A DNA stretch of 63,043 nt from Nesterenkonia haasae (lineage in GTDB: Bacteria; Actinomycetota; Actinomycetes; Actinomycetales; Micrococcaceae), in assembly GCF_010119385.1 (NCBI RefSeq), contig NZ_VFIE01000017.1, positions 460,046 through 523,088 on the forward strand. The letters run 5' to 3'. Positions within the stretch are counted from its first letter, which is position 1; each line of letters starts with the position of its first letter. The notes below the pieces were generated by a model, which had not been told where the DNA came from, ran no database searches, and saw only the letters and a program-made list of their open reading frames with translations. Made by a program: the position numbers and the translations under genes. Positions 1 through 7,738 of the stretch are shown piece by piece.

Positions 1-675
1 CAGCGCCAGCCCGACACAGAACAGGGCCAGCGGCACCGCAGTGTTTCCGAGCATGGCGACTGGCTCATCAAACAGATTGGGCATCCCGAATGGGGTGAGA
101 ACTACCAACAGTGAAAGCACCATGAACCAGAACACCGGATTCAGCAGCAGACCTCGGCGCAGAATGGGCCAGAGCTGTCCGCGCCAAAGTTCGCCGAAGG
201 AACTCGCGGAGCCCTCCCGAGCTCGGGTGAGCACCGCTGTGCGCACCAGCGGATAGCCGTTCATGAAGAAGATGTTGTGCAGCATGTGCACAATCCCCGC
301 GGTCAGTCCGGCCTCGGGCCCGAGTACGCCGATGGAGATTGGAATGCCGAAATATCCAACATTGCCGAAACTACCGGCTAGGGAAACCGGTGCGGCCAAG
401 TCCCTCGACAACCCACCGAGGCCGCGGCACAGGTAGTAGAGCCCTACGGCCAGCGCCGGGGTCACGGTGAGCACGATCAGTGGTGCCGCGAGCGGGAAAC
501 TGCCCACGGACGGAGCGGAGATGATGGAGGTGTAGATGAAGCACGGCAGAGCGAAATAGAAAACGAAAGCGTTCAGGTGAGGGATGGCCTGCCGGAAACG
601 GGCGGCAAAACCTGCCGCGAATCCCAACAGGATCAACACGAACAGCGGGGCGATGACCCACAGCATCTCAGCCAT
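1..675 (-). CDS. AEC (auxin efflux carrier) family transporter, 3' part outside window
   Basis: This is the N-terminal part of an integral membrane permease; the C-terminus lies beyond the left edge. Read on the minus strand from ATG at 675, it gives several hydrophobic segments: the first begins MAEMLWVIAPLFVLILLG, followed by AFVFYFALPCFIYTSII and a conserved glycine-rich stretch SFGNVGYFGIPI. These match the AEC/malonate-transporter permease family, which moves small organic anions. The start codon overlaps the stop of the upstream glycosyltransferase gene by 8 bp, so the two are probably translationally coupled as the last genes of the operon that starts at 5123. The substrate cannot be deduced. 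It has no obvious functional link to glycan synthesis, so it may simply be co-transcribed. Confidence 0.8.
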   Translation of the reverse strand, partial: MAEMLWVIAPLFVLILLGFAAGFAARFRQAIPHLNAFVFYFALPCFIYTSIISAPSVGSFPLAAPLIVLTVTPALAVGLYYLCRGLGGLSRDLAAPVSLAGSFGNVGYFGIPISIGVLGPEAGLTAGIVHMLHNIFFMNGYPLVRTAVLTRAREGSASSFGELWRGQLWPILRRGLLLNPVFWFMVLSLLVVLTPFGMPNLFDEPVAMLGNTAVPLALFCVGLAL

Positions 676-1981
676 CGGCAACCTCCCTCTTCGGCGCCCG
701 CTGGAGAGTCCGGGGCAGCCCAGGCAGCCTGAAGGCGTCGTCGTACTTCCCCACCGGACCGGAGAGCGGATCAGCCGCCGGCTGACTCAGAATGTCGCGA
801 ATCACCAAGGTGAGAACCCAGATGAGAGTTCCCATATGGGCCACGATACCGAGCGCGTAGAGCGTCTCGAAGAAGTAGTGGCCTTCCCCGAATGACCCCT
901 CTGAGGTGATCTTGGCACTGATCAGCCAGACGCTCAGCCAGTGAAAGACCTCAGCACCCTGCCAGATGAGGAAAACCCTGGGCCGTGGTAGAGCGAGAAC
1001 TACCAGCGGGATGAGCCATATGACGAACTGCGGCGAGTAGACCTTACCGAGAAGGACAAAGCACCCAACTATCAGCAGGCACAGTTGAGCGATCGTGGGC
1101 CGCTGTGGGGCAGCTAGGCCCAGCCAGGCGATGCCGATACAGCAGAGCAGGAACAACCCATTGGAGATCAGCGAAAACTTCTCCCCCGACCAGCCGGTCG
1201 GAGCCAAGGCCAGCCACATGGACGAGAAACCTGGTTCCCGTTCGGAGGAGAAACGGTAGAACATGGCCCACTGTTCAGGCTGGGTGAGCATGAAGGGCAG
1301 ATTGACCGCCAGCCAGGTCACACCCGCTCCGAGCGCTGTCACTGTCAAGGTTCGCCACTGGGCGGTGCGTAAGCACAGCACAATGATTGCGCCCAGGAAC
1401 AGCAGGGGGTAGAGCTTCATCGCTGCCCCCAACCCAATGAGCACTCCCGCCGCCACGGGACGGTGACGGCCCCAGGCCAGCAGTGCGGCCGCTCCGAGGA
1501 ACACTGCCCACATATCCCAGTTGATGGACACGGTGAGGATAATTCCTGGCGCAAGAGCCACCAACAGTGCATGGCGGCGGCGTTCCGGACTAAGCGACAG
1601 GGCGGTGATCAGGACTAGGCCGATCCAGCAGAGAATCACCGCCAGGTGGTTGACATCGTGGAAGGCCAAGATGCGTTCTGGGGTAGGACCCTGACCGGGA
1701 ATCAGGACTGCGGCCACCCCGGCGACCACCCCAATGAGTACCGGGTACTCCAGAACTGCTTCAGGGGGAACGTGATCGATGAAAGGGAACGCGCCACCGG
1801 CGAGGCCACGCTCAACGAAGAGCAGGGGGAAATCCGAATAGCACAGGGCAAGGTGCTGCTCAGGATTCGTCCACCCGTTGACCCGGCACCATTGAACCGC
1901 CAGCACGGACAGCAGTGCGCCCACGACGGTCGCCGCCAGCAGGACCGTGACGGCCCGGGTAGATAGTCGTCCAACAGCCAT
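668..1981 (-). CDS. GT87-like polyprenol-phosphate-sugar glycosyltransferase (GT-C fold)
   Basis: A 437-residue polytopic membrane protein with about ten hydrophobic segments. The pattern is that of the GT87/DUF2029 family: a short N-terminal helix, then a large first extracytoplasmic loop holding acidic residues (CYSDFPLLF), then repeated helices including NWDMWAVFLGAAALLAWGR. Members of this family transfer mannose or related sugars from polyprenyl-phosphate donors on the outer face of the membrane. It lies 3 bp after the second MptB-like gene and overlaps the AEC transporter, so it belongs to one operon. With two mannosyltransferases upstream, a role in lipomannan-like glycan assembly is an inference; the exact sugar is unknown. 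Confidence 0.8.
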   Translation of the reverse strand: MAVGRLSTRAVTVLLAATVVGALLSVLAVQWCRVNGWTNPEQHLALCYSDFPLLFVERGLAGGAFPFIDHVPPEAVLEYPVLIGVVAGVAAVLIPGQGPTPERILAFHDVNHLAVILCWIGLVLITALSLSPERRRHALLVALAPGIILTVSINWDMWAVFLGAAALLAWGRHRPVAAGVLIGLGAAMKLYPLLFLGAIIVLCLRTAQWRTLTVTALGAGVTWLAVNLPFMLTQPEQWAMFYRFSSEREPGFSSMWLALAPTGWSGEKFSLISNGLFLLCCIGIAWLGLAAPQRPTIAQLCLLIVGCFVLLGKVYSPQFVIWLIPLVVLALPRPRVFLIWQGAEVFHWLSVWLISAKITSEGSFGEGHYFFETLYALGIVAHMGTLIWVLTLVIRDILSQPAADPLSGPVGKYDDAFRLPGLPRTLQRAPKREVADG

Positions 1982-1984
1982 CGA

Positions 1985-3643
1985 TTAGCGGGTCCTTCGG
2001 TAGACATCGGCGGCGGACCAAGACGCCTCCGGGGTGGTAGTCAGTCCACGCAGCCCTTGCCAACCTTCGGCAGCGTTCCACCTTGCCGAAGGCTGATTGA
2101 GCTGGAACAGACTTGTGGTGTTGGGGTCGATGAAAATGATGTAGAGCAGATATCCTGCGGCCACGGCCAGGGCGATCCCCTGGACCAGCAAGGAGTCGAC
2201 CCATTGAACAACTGATAGTTGCCCCACCATCGACAATAGTGTCATGACGGTGATCAGCAGAGTTACCAGCATCAGCACCCTGCCTCGGTAGACGTGGACC
2301 ACAGCGAACAGCGGCAGCAGCCACAGCACGTACCAGGGTTGGATCACCGATGAGGCCAGCACAACGGTGGTGAGTCCATAGGCTGCCCAGAGCACAGGGT
2401 TGCCCAGTCGCGGCTGCAACAGCAGCCCCGCGAGGACAACAGCAGAAACTAAGCGAGCTGCGGCGTAGACCCAGCCGGCGACGACGTCGTGGTCCGGACC
2501 GCCGAGTAACTCCACAGACCAGCCCACCCCGAGACCAAGAAGGCCTACCGGTGCGCCTTGCAGCACGGCCGCACCGGCGCCGAGCGCGGCAGTGAACCAA
2601 CCGATGCCGATGCCGATCAGCCAGCCCCCGCCGAAGAGCAGCAGGGCAGCCAGTGCCCCTACGAATGCCCACTCCCGGAACCGGTGTGCGTAGCTGGATG
2701 TCTTATTCAAAGTGAGCAGCACCGCGAAGGGCAACACCACCATAGCGATGGGTTTGACCGCCACTGCCGCGATCAGCAGCAAGGCGGCAACCAGTCTTTT
2801 GCCTCGCAGTGCGTACCAGATCCCGGTCAGCATCAGGCCGATCATCAGAGCATCGTTATGCGCCGCAGGAATGAAGACCATCAGGCTCAGCGGATTGAGC
2901 AGGCACAGCCACAGGGCCCAGGCTGGGTGGGACCCGAATGTCTGAGCGAGCTTCGGGATGATCAGCAGCATCAGCGCTACACCGAAGATGGCCAGCAGCC
3001 GGAACAACAGCACGGAGAGCTCCGGGACCCCACCGGTGATAAGCCAAATGCCCTGGGCGAGGAGGAGGAAGAGCGGGCCATAGGGAGAAGGGGATTCGGC
3101 CCAGAGCTCGTCGGCCCCCACCCCGAACCAGCCCGGTAGCTCGGAGACGCCCGCCTCGTAGGGGTTGAGACCCGCAGAGAGCAGTCCTCCCTGAGCCAGA
3201 TAGGAGAACACATCCCGGGAAAAGATCGGGAAGCACGCGATCATGGGTGCGCCCCAGAGGATCACAGCTTTGCGCATGGTCGGCAGGGCGGCAGCGTCAT
3301 CCCAGGACGGGATCCGCTGGGACAGTCGGAGCCAGGAGCGCAGCAGCAGCAAAGCTCCCACCACCAAGAGGACAGCGCAGGTGATGACACCTGCTGTTGT
3401 GGTCCGCAGGGGCAGCAGAGAGTTGTGCAGGGGCATCCAGGAGCCCGGAACCATCAGAAGCCATCCCACGCCCCAGGAGCCGACCATGATTAGCACGGCT
3501 GCCAGCAGACCCTGCCGCAGAGTATGTGAAATTTCCCCCTCAGGCCCACCGATTAACCACGAGGTCCCGCGAAAACTGCCCAGCGCCTCGCGAGCAGTGT
3601 CTGCAGCTCGGGAGACGCGGTTAAGGGGCAGCGGGGTCACCAC
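1985..3643 (-). CDS. Polyprenol-phosphomannose-dependent alpha-1,6-mannosyltransferase family protein (second copy)
   Basis: A 552-residue GT-C type membrane enzyme. The hallmark is the extracytoplasmic segment CFPIFSRDVFSYLAQG followed by GLNPYEAG and a PYGPLF motif, which is shared with the MptA/MptB mannosyltransferases of Corynebacteriales and their Micrococcales relatives. These enzymes extend alpha-1,6-mannan chains of lipomannan-like glycolipids from polyprenyl-phosphomannose. Around 13 hydrophobic helices are visible. Its start overlaps the end of the preceding paralogue by 23 bp. The first 45 residues are hydrophilic, longer than in the paralogue, so an internal start is possible. 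The two paralogues share the catalytic loop but differ elsewhere, suggesting sequential steps rather than redundancy. Confidence 0.85.
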   Translation of the reverse strand: MVTPLPLNRVSRAADTAREALGSFRGTSWLIGGPEGEISHTLRQGLLAAVLIMVGSWGVGWLLMVPGSWMPLHNSLLPLRTTTAGVITCAVLLVVGALLLLRSWLRLSQRIPSWDDAAALPTMRKAVILWGAPMIACFPIFSRDVFSYLAQGGLLSAGLNPYEAGVSELPGWFGVGADELWAESPSPYGPLFLLLAQGIWLITGGVPELSVLLFRLLAIFGVALMLLIIPKLAQTFGSHPAWALWLCLLNPLSLMVFIPAAHNDALMIGLMLTGIWYALRGKRLVAALLLIAAVAVKPIAMVVLPFAVLLTLNKTSSYAHRFREWAFVGALAALLLFGGGWLIGIGIGWFTAALGAGAAVLQGAPVGLLGLGVGWSVELLGGPDHDVVAGWVYAAARLVSAVVLAGLLLQPRLGNPVLWAAYGLTTVVLASSVIQPWYVLWLLPLFAVVHVYRGRVLMLVTLLITVMTLLSMVGQLSVVQWVDSLLVQGIALAVAAGYLLYIIFIDPNTTSLFQLNQPSARWNAAEGWQGLRGLTTTPEASWSAADVYRRTR

Positions 3644-5123
3644 TCAACACTATCGAGCGCACACGTGCATCTGAGAACCAGATGACTGTGGCGCCCACCA
3701 CGGACACACCGATCGACACCAGCATCATCGCAAGGTCCACATCAAGGAACTGGTGAATGGAGAGCTGATCGGCGGCGCCGAAGGCGAGGAAGAACCCGGT
3801 GGCCCCGATGGTGAGCCAGAGTGGCCACCGCATTGGCGTGTCCGTGAGGTAACCGGCGGCAGCGAAGAGGGGCAGAATCCACAGCAGGTACCAGGGTTGG
3901 ATCAGCGGAGAGAGCACGACGACGGCGGCGAAGGCCCACATCATTCGCTGAAAGATGCGCTGCTCACCTCCTCGGAACATCAGGTAGAGCACCACAATGA
4001 TCGCGGTGATCCGCCCGATGAGGCTCATGGTGTCGAAGACGATGTCTGGTGACTGGTCCAGCAGCAGGAACACCACGGCAAAGGGGGCGGCGAGTATGGT
4101 CAACGGTGCCCAAAAGGTGGCCCCCGACCCTGCGCCCGCCAGAACAGACACCCAGCCGAGGCCGTAGCCGCCGATCATGCCGATGCCGATCAGTGTTCCG
4201 CCGGCCAAGCCGAGGGTGAGGAACCAGTAGGCGAAGCGTCGCGGCCAGCTGGCCCGGGAGCCGGCCCAGAGCAGGCCTATGAAGGGGAGCATGACCAAGG
4301 TGATGAGTTTGGTGCCGATGGAGGCCACGAGCAGCATCACGGCGGCGACTCCCCACAGCCAGTGGGCACTACTACCGCTGGTGCCGGCGCGAAGCGCGCA
4401 CCACGTTCCGGCAAGTGCCAACCCCACCATCAGGGCATCGTTGTGTGCGCTCGCGATGAAGCTGATGATCAGCAGCGGGTTGGCGCCGGTGACCCATTGC
4501 GCACTGGCCGGATCAGTGCCGAGTTGCTTGGCGAGGCGGGGAACAAAGATCAGGATGAGGATCACGCCGAGTACACAGAGCAGTCGGAACAGGAGGACAG
4601 CAAGTTCGGCAGAGTCCCCCGATAAGCGCATCACGCCTGCGGCCAGCCAGAGAAACAGTGGGCCGTAGGGTGTGGCGTCTTCGGCCCACCCTATATCGGT
4701 GCCCAGTTGGAACCAGTTATCCAGCGCTGAGACTCCGGTGGTATACGGGTCCTCCCCCGCCAGGACAATTCTGCCTTGGTTCAGATAGGCAAAGAGGTCC
4801 CGGGAGAAGATCGGCACCGCCAGCAGCTGTGGCGCAGACCAAACCACTGCAGCGCTGGTAACAGTGGACAATGCGGCGGCGTCGCCGGTGCCGGTCATCA
4901 CGTGTCTCAACCGGAGCCAGGCGTGGAAGAGAACCCAGCAACCGGCTGTGAGGGCAATAACGGAGACCGCGACCCCAGCGTGTTCGCTTCTGAGCCAGAT
5001 AGCAGGTCCCCATCGGCTGAGCGGCGAATCGGTGACGAGCCAGCCCACACCGACCGAACCGAGAAGAATTAGCACGGAGCCGGCTAGCCCGTAACTAATC
5101 ACTGCGTACGCCTGTTTCGTCAC
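3621..5123 (-). CDS. Polyprenol-phosphomannose-dependent alpha-1,6-mannosyltransferase family protein (first copy)
   Basis: First gene of the minus-strand glycan operon; 500 residues with a helix at residues 10-30 and about twelve more. It carries the same family signature as its downstream neighbour: LAVPIFSRDLFAYLNQG, then GEDPYTTG and TPYGPLFLWL, with the acidic residue after SR as the likely catalytic base in GT-C enzymes. It should act in the cytoplasmic membrane, adding alpha-1,6-mannose from polyprenyl-phosphomannose to a lipid-anchored glycan. The gene is divergent from orn, with about 55 bp between starts that must hold both promoters. Assignment to MptB rather than MptA is by general resemblance only. 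Confidence 0.85.
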   Translation of the reverse strand: MTKQAYAVISYGLAGSVLILLGSVGVGWLVTDSPLSRWGPAIWLRSEHAGVAVSVIALTAGCWVLFHAWLRLRHVMTGTGDAAALSTVTSAAVVWSAPQLLAVPIFSRDLFAYLNQGRIVLAGEDPYTTGVSALDNWFQLGTDIGWAEDATPYGPLFLWLAAGVMRLSGDSAELAVLLFRLLCVLGVILILIFVPRLAKQLGTDPASAQWVTGANPLLIISFIASAHNDALMVGLALAGTWCALRAGTSGSSAHWLWGVAAVMLLVASIGTKLITLVMLPFIGLLWAGSRASWPRRFAYWFLTLGLAGGTLIGIGMIGGYGLGWVSVLAGAGSGATFWAPLTILAAPFAVVFLLLDQSPDIVFDTMSLIGRITAIIVVLYLMFRGGEQRIFQRMMWAFAAVVVLSPLIQPWYLLWILPLFAAAGYLTDTPMRWPLWLTIGATGFFLAFGAADQLSIHQFLDVDLAMMLVSIGVSVVGATVIWFSDARVRSIVLSGDPAAP

Positions 5124-5179
5124 CGCAGAGAGTCTACTTGGCGCTCACTGCGGAGCCGGTGTGGGTAGAGTGTCTGTCC

Positions 5180-5761
5180 GTGAATGAATCGACTGCTCAA
5201 GAGACTCCCTCCGGCGGAGGAGACTGGTCCGGCCGTATGGTCTGGATCGACTGCGAAATGACCGGACTGAGTCCGGAGAATGACGTGCTGATCGAAGTGG
5301 CCGCATTGGTCACTGACTCCGAGCTTACTGTGCTCGGCGAAGGGGTCGAGGTGGTGATCCGCCCAGATTTGGAAGCGCTGGCCGGGATGGAGAAGATTGT
5401 GCGCGATATGCACACTGCCTCCGGCCTGCTGGCCGAACTCGAAGACGGTATTGCTGTGGAGACCGCGGAGAAGAAGGTCTTGGAATACATCCAGCAGTGG
5501 GTGCCGGAAGCTGGCGTGGCCCCACTGGCGGGGAATTCGGTGCACGCAGATAGGGCCTTTCTCAGGGTGGGTATGCCGACTTTGACTCAACACCTGCATT
5601 ACCGAATCGTGGATGTGTCCACGTTGAAGGAGCTGGCTTCGCGCTGGTATCCGCAGGTGAAGGCAGATGCGCCCAAGAAGACCGGGAATCATCGCGCAAT
5701 GGGCGACATTCTGGATTCGATTGCCGAGTTGCGGCACTACCGGGAGCACATGCTTCGCTGA
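5180..5761 (+). CDS. orn: Oligoribonuclease (3'-5' exoribonuclease, DEDDh)
   Basis: Degrades 2-5 nt RNA oligomers, and pGpG in cells that use c-di-GMP. The DEDDh exonuclease motifs are clear: MVWIDCEMTGL (first Asp and Glu), DRAFL in the middle, and GNHRAMGDILDSIAEL near the end (His and last Asp). From the GTG start the product is 193 residues, close to the usual 180-210. An in-frame TTG at 5138 would give 207 residues, and an ATG at 5237 would give a shorter protein beginning directly at the first motif. GTG at 5180 is preferred because the residues encoded further upstream look untypical of the family. tRNA-His follows 75 bp downstream, a neighbourhood common in actinobacteria. Confidence 0.92.
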   Translation: MNESTAQETPSGGGDWSGRMVWIDCEMTGLSPENDVLIEVAALVTDSELTVLGEGVEVVIRPDLEALAGMEKIVRDMHTASGLLAELEDGIAVETAEKKVLEYIQQWVPEAGVAPLAGNSVHADRAFLRVGMPTLTQHLHYRIVDVSTLKELASRWYPQVKADAPKKTGNHRAMGDILDSIAELRHYREHMLR

Positions 5762-5836
5762 GCTCGCTCACGAACCGTTTCCGGTGTATGCTGTATTGGT
5801 TGCTTTTCCGGGGTTATAAAACCTGAAAAAGCCAAT

Positions 5837-5913
5837 GGTGGGTGTAGCTCAGCTGGTAGAGCATCGCGTTGTGGTCGCGAGGGTCGCGGGTTCAAGCCCC
5901 GTCACTCACCCCA
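5837..5913 (+). tRNA. tRNA-His (anticodon GTG)
   Basis: A complete cloverleaf can be drawn. The acceptor stem GTGGGTG (5838-5844) pairs with CACTCAC (5903-5909, one G-U pair). The D arm is GCTCAGCTGGTAGAGC, the anticodon stem TCGCG/CGCGA flanks loop TTGTGGT with anticodon GTG, and the T arm GCGGG-TTCAAGC-CCCGT follows. CCA is encoded at 5911-5913. The extra G at 5837 pairs with the discriminator C, as required of histidine tRNAs. The 3' end is the integration point of the island described below. Confidence 0.96.
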
Positions 5914-5998
5914 TACGAACGAGGTTCGAACTCTAGACCAAGGGACCGTCCTTGGACGAGGTTCGGGCCTCGTTTTTATTGCGGGCACTCGAGGCCCA
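5908..5998 (+). repeat. attL-like 91-bp direct repeat at the tRNA-His 3' end
   Basis: Positions 5908-5998 recur at 34543-34633 (constant offset 28635) with only two mismatches, at 5948 (G versus A) and 5978 (A versus G). The repeat begins inside the last acceptor-stem bases and CCA of tRNA-His and runs through the tRNA terminator. The flanking sequence on either side is unrelated between copies. This is the classic footprint of a site-specific integrative element that uses a tRNA 3' end. Confidence 0.93.
5956..5977 (+). terminator. Rho-independent terminator of tRNA-His
   Basis: The stem ACGAGG / CCTCGT with loop TTCGGG is followed directly by a run of Ts at 5973-5977. A second small hairpin, CCAAGG / CCTTGG, lies just upstream. 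The terminator is inside the duplicated att segment, so it is present again at the right end. Confidence 0.8.
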
Positions 5999-6437
5999 CG
6001 TCGGTTAGGGGGTTATGGGTTATAGGCCAAAAACGTGTTGCTGGGGCGGGCGTGTTGACCCTGTTTTAGTGGGTTCTGCCGGCCCATCCTGATCTGTTCC
6101 AGAGGCCTTCTTCTGCTGTGGTTGCCTGGCCGTAGAGTTCCGGCCCGAGGGAGGGTTAGCGGCAAGAATGTGTGTACAGCCCGGGCGTGTCATGAGCGTC
6201 CTGCCCACCCTTTTCTGGCCCAGAGGCCTTCTTCGGCAGTGGCGGCGGTGCCGTAGGTTTCCGGGCTGAGGAGTTCGTCTTCTGTGGTTTTCTGGGGTAG
6301 GGCTTCAGTGGTCTTCTGTTGGTGGCGCTTAGCTAGGCTCCAGGGGTCGTGTGGGTGCTCTGTGAGTGTGTTGAGTAGCCAGTCCACAGCGGTGCGGGCA
6401 TGCGCATCGGTGAGGCCTTTGTGGTGGCGTAGTAGGT

Positions 6438-7738
6438 GGGTTATAGGCAAGAATGTGTGTACAGCCCGGGCGTGTCAGGGTCTTCCGGCCCACCTTTGCG
6501 GGCCCATAGTCCTTCTTCTGCGGTGGTGGCGGTGCCGTAGCTCTGCGGACCGAGAGGTTCCTCCGGTTCTGGTTTGTGTTTGGCTGTTTGTTCGGCCGCT
6601 CGGTGGTGGCGCTGGAGTAGTTCCCGGGGGTCGTGTGGGTGTTCGGTAAGGCTGTTGAGCAGCCAATCGACTGCTTTGCGTGTATGGGTTTCGGGCATGC
6701 CCCGGTGATGACGCAGTAGGTGCTTGATGGCACTGTTCGGCCCGCCTTCTAACCGGGAAGTAGCCCGTTCCACTGTCCTGATGCCCTGACTGACATAGTC
6801 CTGGTCGAGGAAGGTGAATAAGGACTTATCTCGGATCAGTTGCCGGTAGAGGCCTTGGACTCGGCGCAGTTGGATGTGGGTGTACCACCAGTTTTGGTTC
6901 GGCTTGGCCCAGACTGGCCGTTCGAGGCCTTTCTTCGCGTAGGTGCGTTGTTTCAAGAAGCTGCTCCATTTGGCTTCCCACCAGGCGTAGTCGCCCATCC
7001 ACGCTGCTGCGGCATCCAGGTCCTGGACCCGCATAAGCTCCCTGGTCAGGGCCAGAATCTCTTGGCCTGCCTCGAGTCTGGGGTTGAGTGTGGTGTGGCG
7101 GACTACTGCGGCGCGGATGTGGAAGAAGCAGCGTTGGATGCGGGTCCGGCGCCACTGTTGGTCCAGGGCTGCTCTGAGTCCGGTGCCGCCGTCGGTGACC
7201 ACCACATCGGGGGCCGGGAACCGTTTGAACAGGGCTACCCAGGCTGCTTTGGATTCTCTGTCGCACCATTGCCAGCCGATCACGTGTTGACCGTTATGGG
7301 CGATGAGTGCGCACCAGCCGTTGAAATAGGTGCCATCGACGATGATCTGCCGATGAACTTCACCTGTGGGCTCTGGTGGGGGGACCTCGATATTCCAGCA
7401 CCAGGCAGTGGAGAATCGTAGTGAGCGGCCGGTGCCGCCACCGGCCTGCCTCTGGCTGGTTTTGCCTAGCAGCCAACCCAGGAACGTGTTCAGCTGGGCC
7501 TTGCGGGTCACATCAGCCCGGGACTGGGTAGCGGAGGACCCGCATCCTTTACATCGCCACCGAGTACGCCCAGCACTGGTCTTACCGTTCTTCACCAGCT
7601 TGGTGCCACATACACCACAAACCGGCTGATTCGAAGCAGGAGTCACCCCACATGCTTTCAAAGCATGTACAAGCCCCTACATCGGCGTTATATCAACCAT
7701 CCACGGCCATCCTGTACACACATTCTTGCCTATAACCC
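6438..7738 (-). mobile_element. Complete IS1249-like insertion sequence (innermost of three)
   Basis: A 1301-bp element with perfect 27-bp terminal inverted repeats at 6438-6464 and 7712-7738, whose outer bases are GGGTTATAGGC. It is flanked by an 8-bp target duplication TAGTAGGT at 6430-6437 and 7739-7746. The single gene is a transposase on the minus strand. The insertion splits the transposase gene of a second, related element. The perfect ends and intact gene make this the youngest and potentially active copy. Confidence 0.92.
6441..7646 (-). CDS. IS1249-like (IS256/MULE-type) transposase
   Basis: About 400 residues. The N-terminus has a C4 zinc finger (CGVC ... CKGC) for end binding. 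The DDE core follows: IIVDGTYFNGW (first Asp), VVTDGGTGLRAAL (second Asp) and RLEGGPNSAIK (Glu), plus a YxxH-like IQRCFFHIR segment typical of MULE/IS256 enzymes. The GTG at 7646 is chosen as start because the homologous neighbouring transposase begins at the equivalent GTG-ACT; an in-frame TTG at 7661 is the alternative. The stop codon lies within the terminal inverted repeat. It catalyses cut-and-paste or copy-out transposition of its own element. Confidence 0.9.
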   Translation of the reverse strand: MTPASNQPVCGVCGTKLVKNGKTSAGRTRWRCKGCGSSATQSRADVTRKAQLNTFLGWLLGKTSQRQAGGGTGRSLRFSTAWCWNIEVPPPEPTGEVHRQIIVDGTYFNGWCALIAHNGQHVIGWQWCDRESKAAWVALFKRFPAPDVVVTDGGTGLRAALDQQWRRTRIQRCFFHIRAAVVRHTTLNPRLEAGQEILALTRELMRVQDLDAAAAWMGDYAWWEAKWSSFLKQRTYAKKGLERPVWAKPNQNWWYTHIQLRRVQGLYRQLIRDKSLFTFLDQDYVSQGIRTVERATSRLEGGPNSAIKHLLRHHRGMPETHTRKAVDWLLNSLTEHPHDPRELLQRHHRAAEQTAKHKPEPEEPLGPQSYGTATTAEEGLWARKGGPEDPDTPGLYTHSCL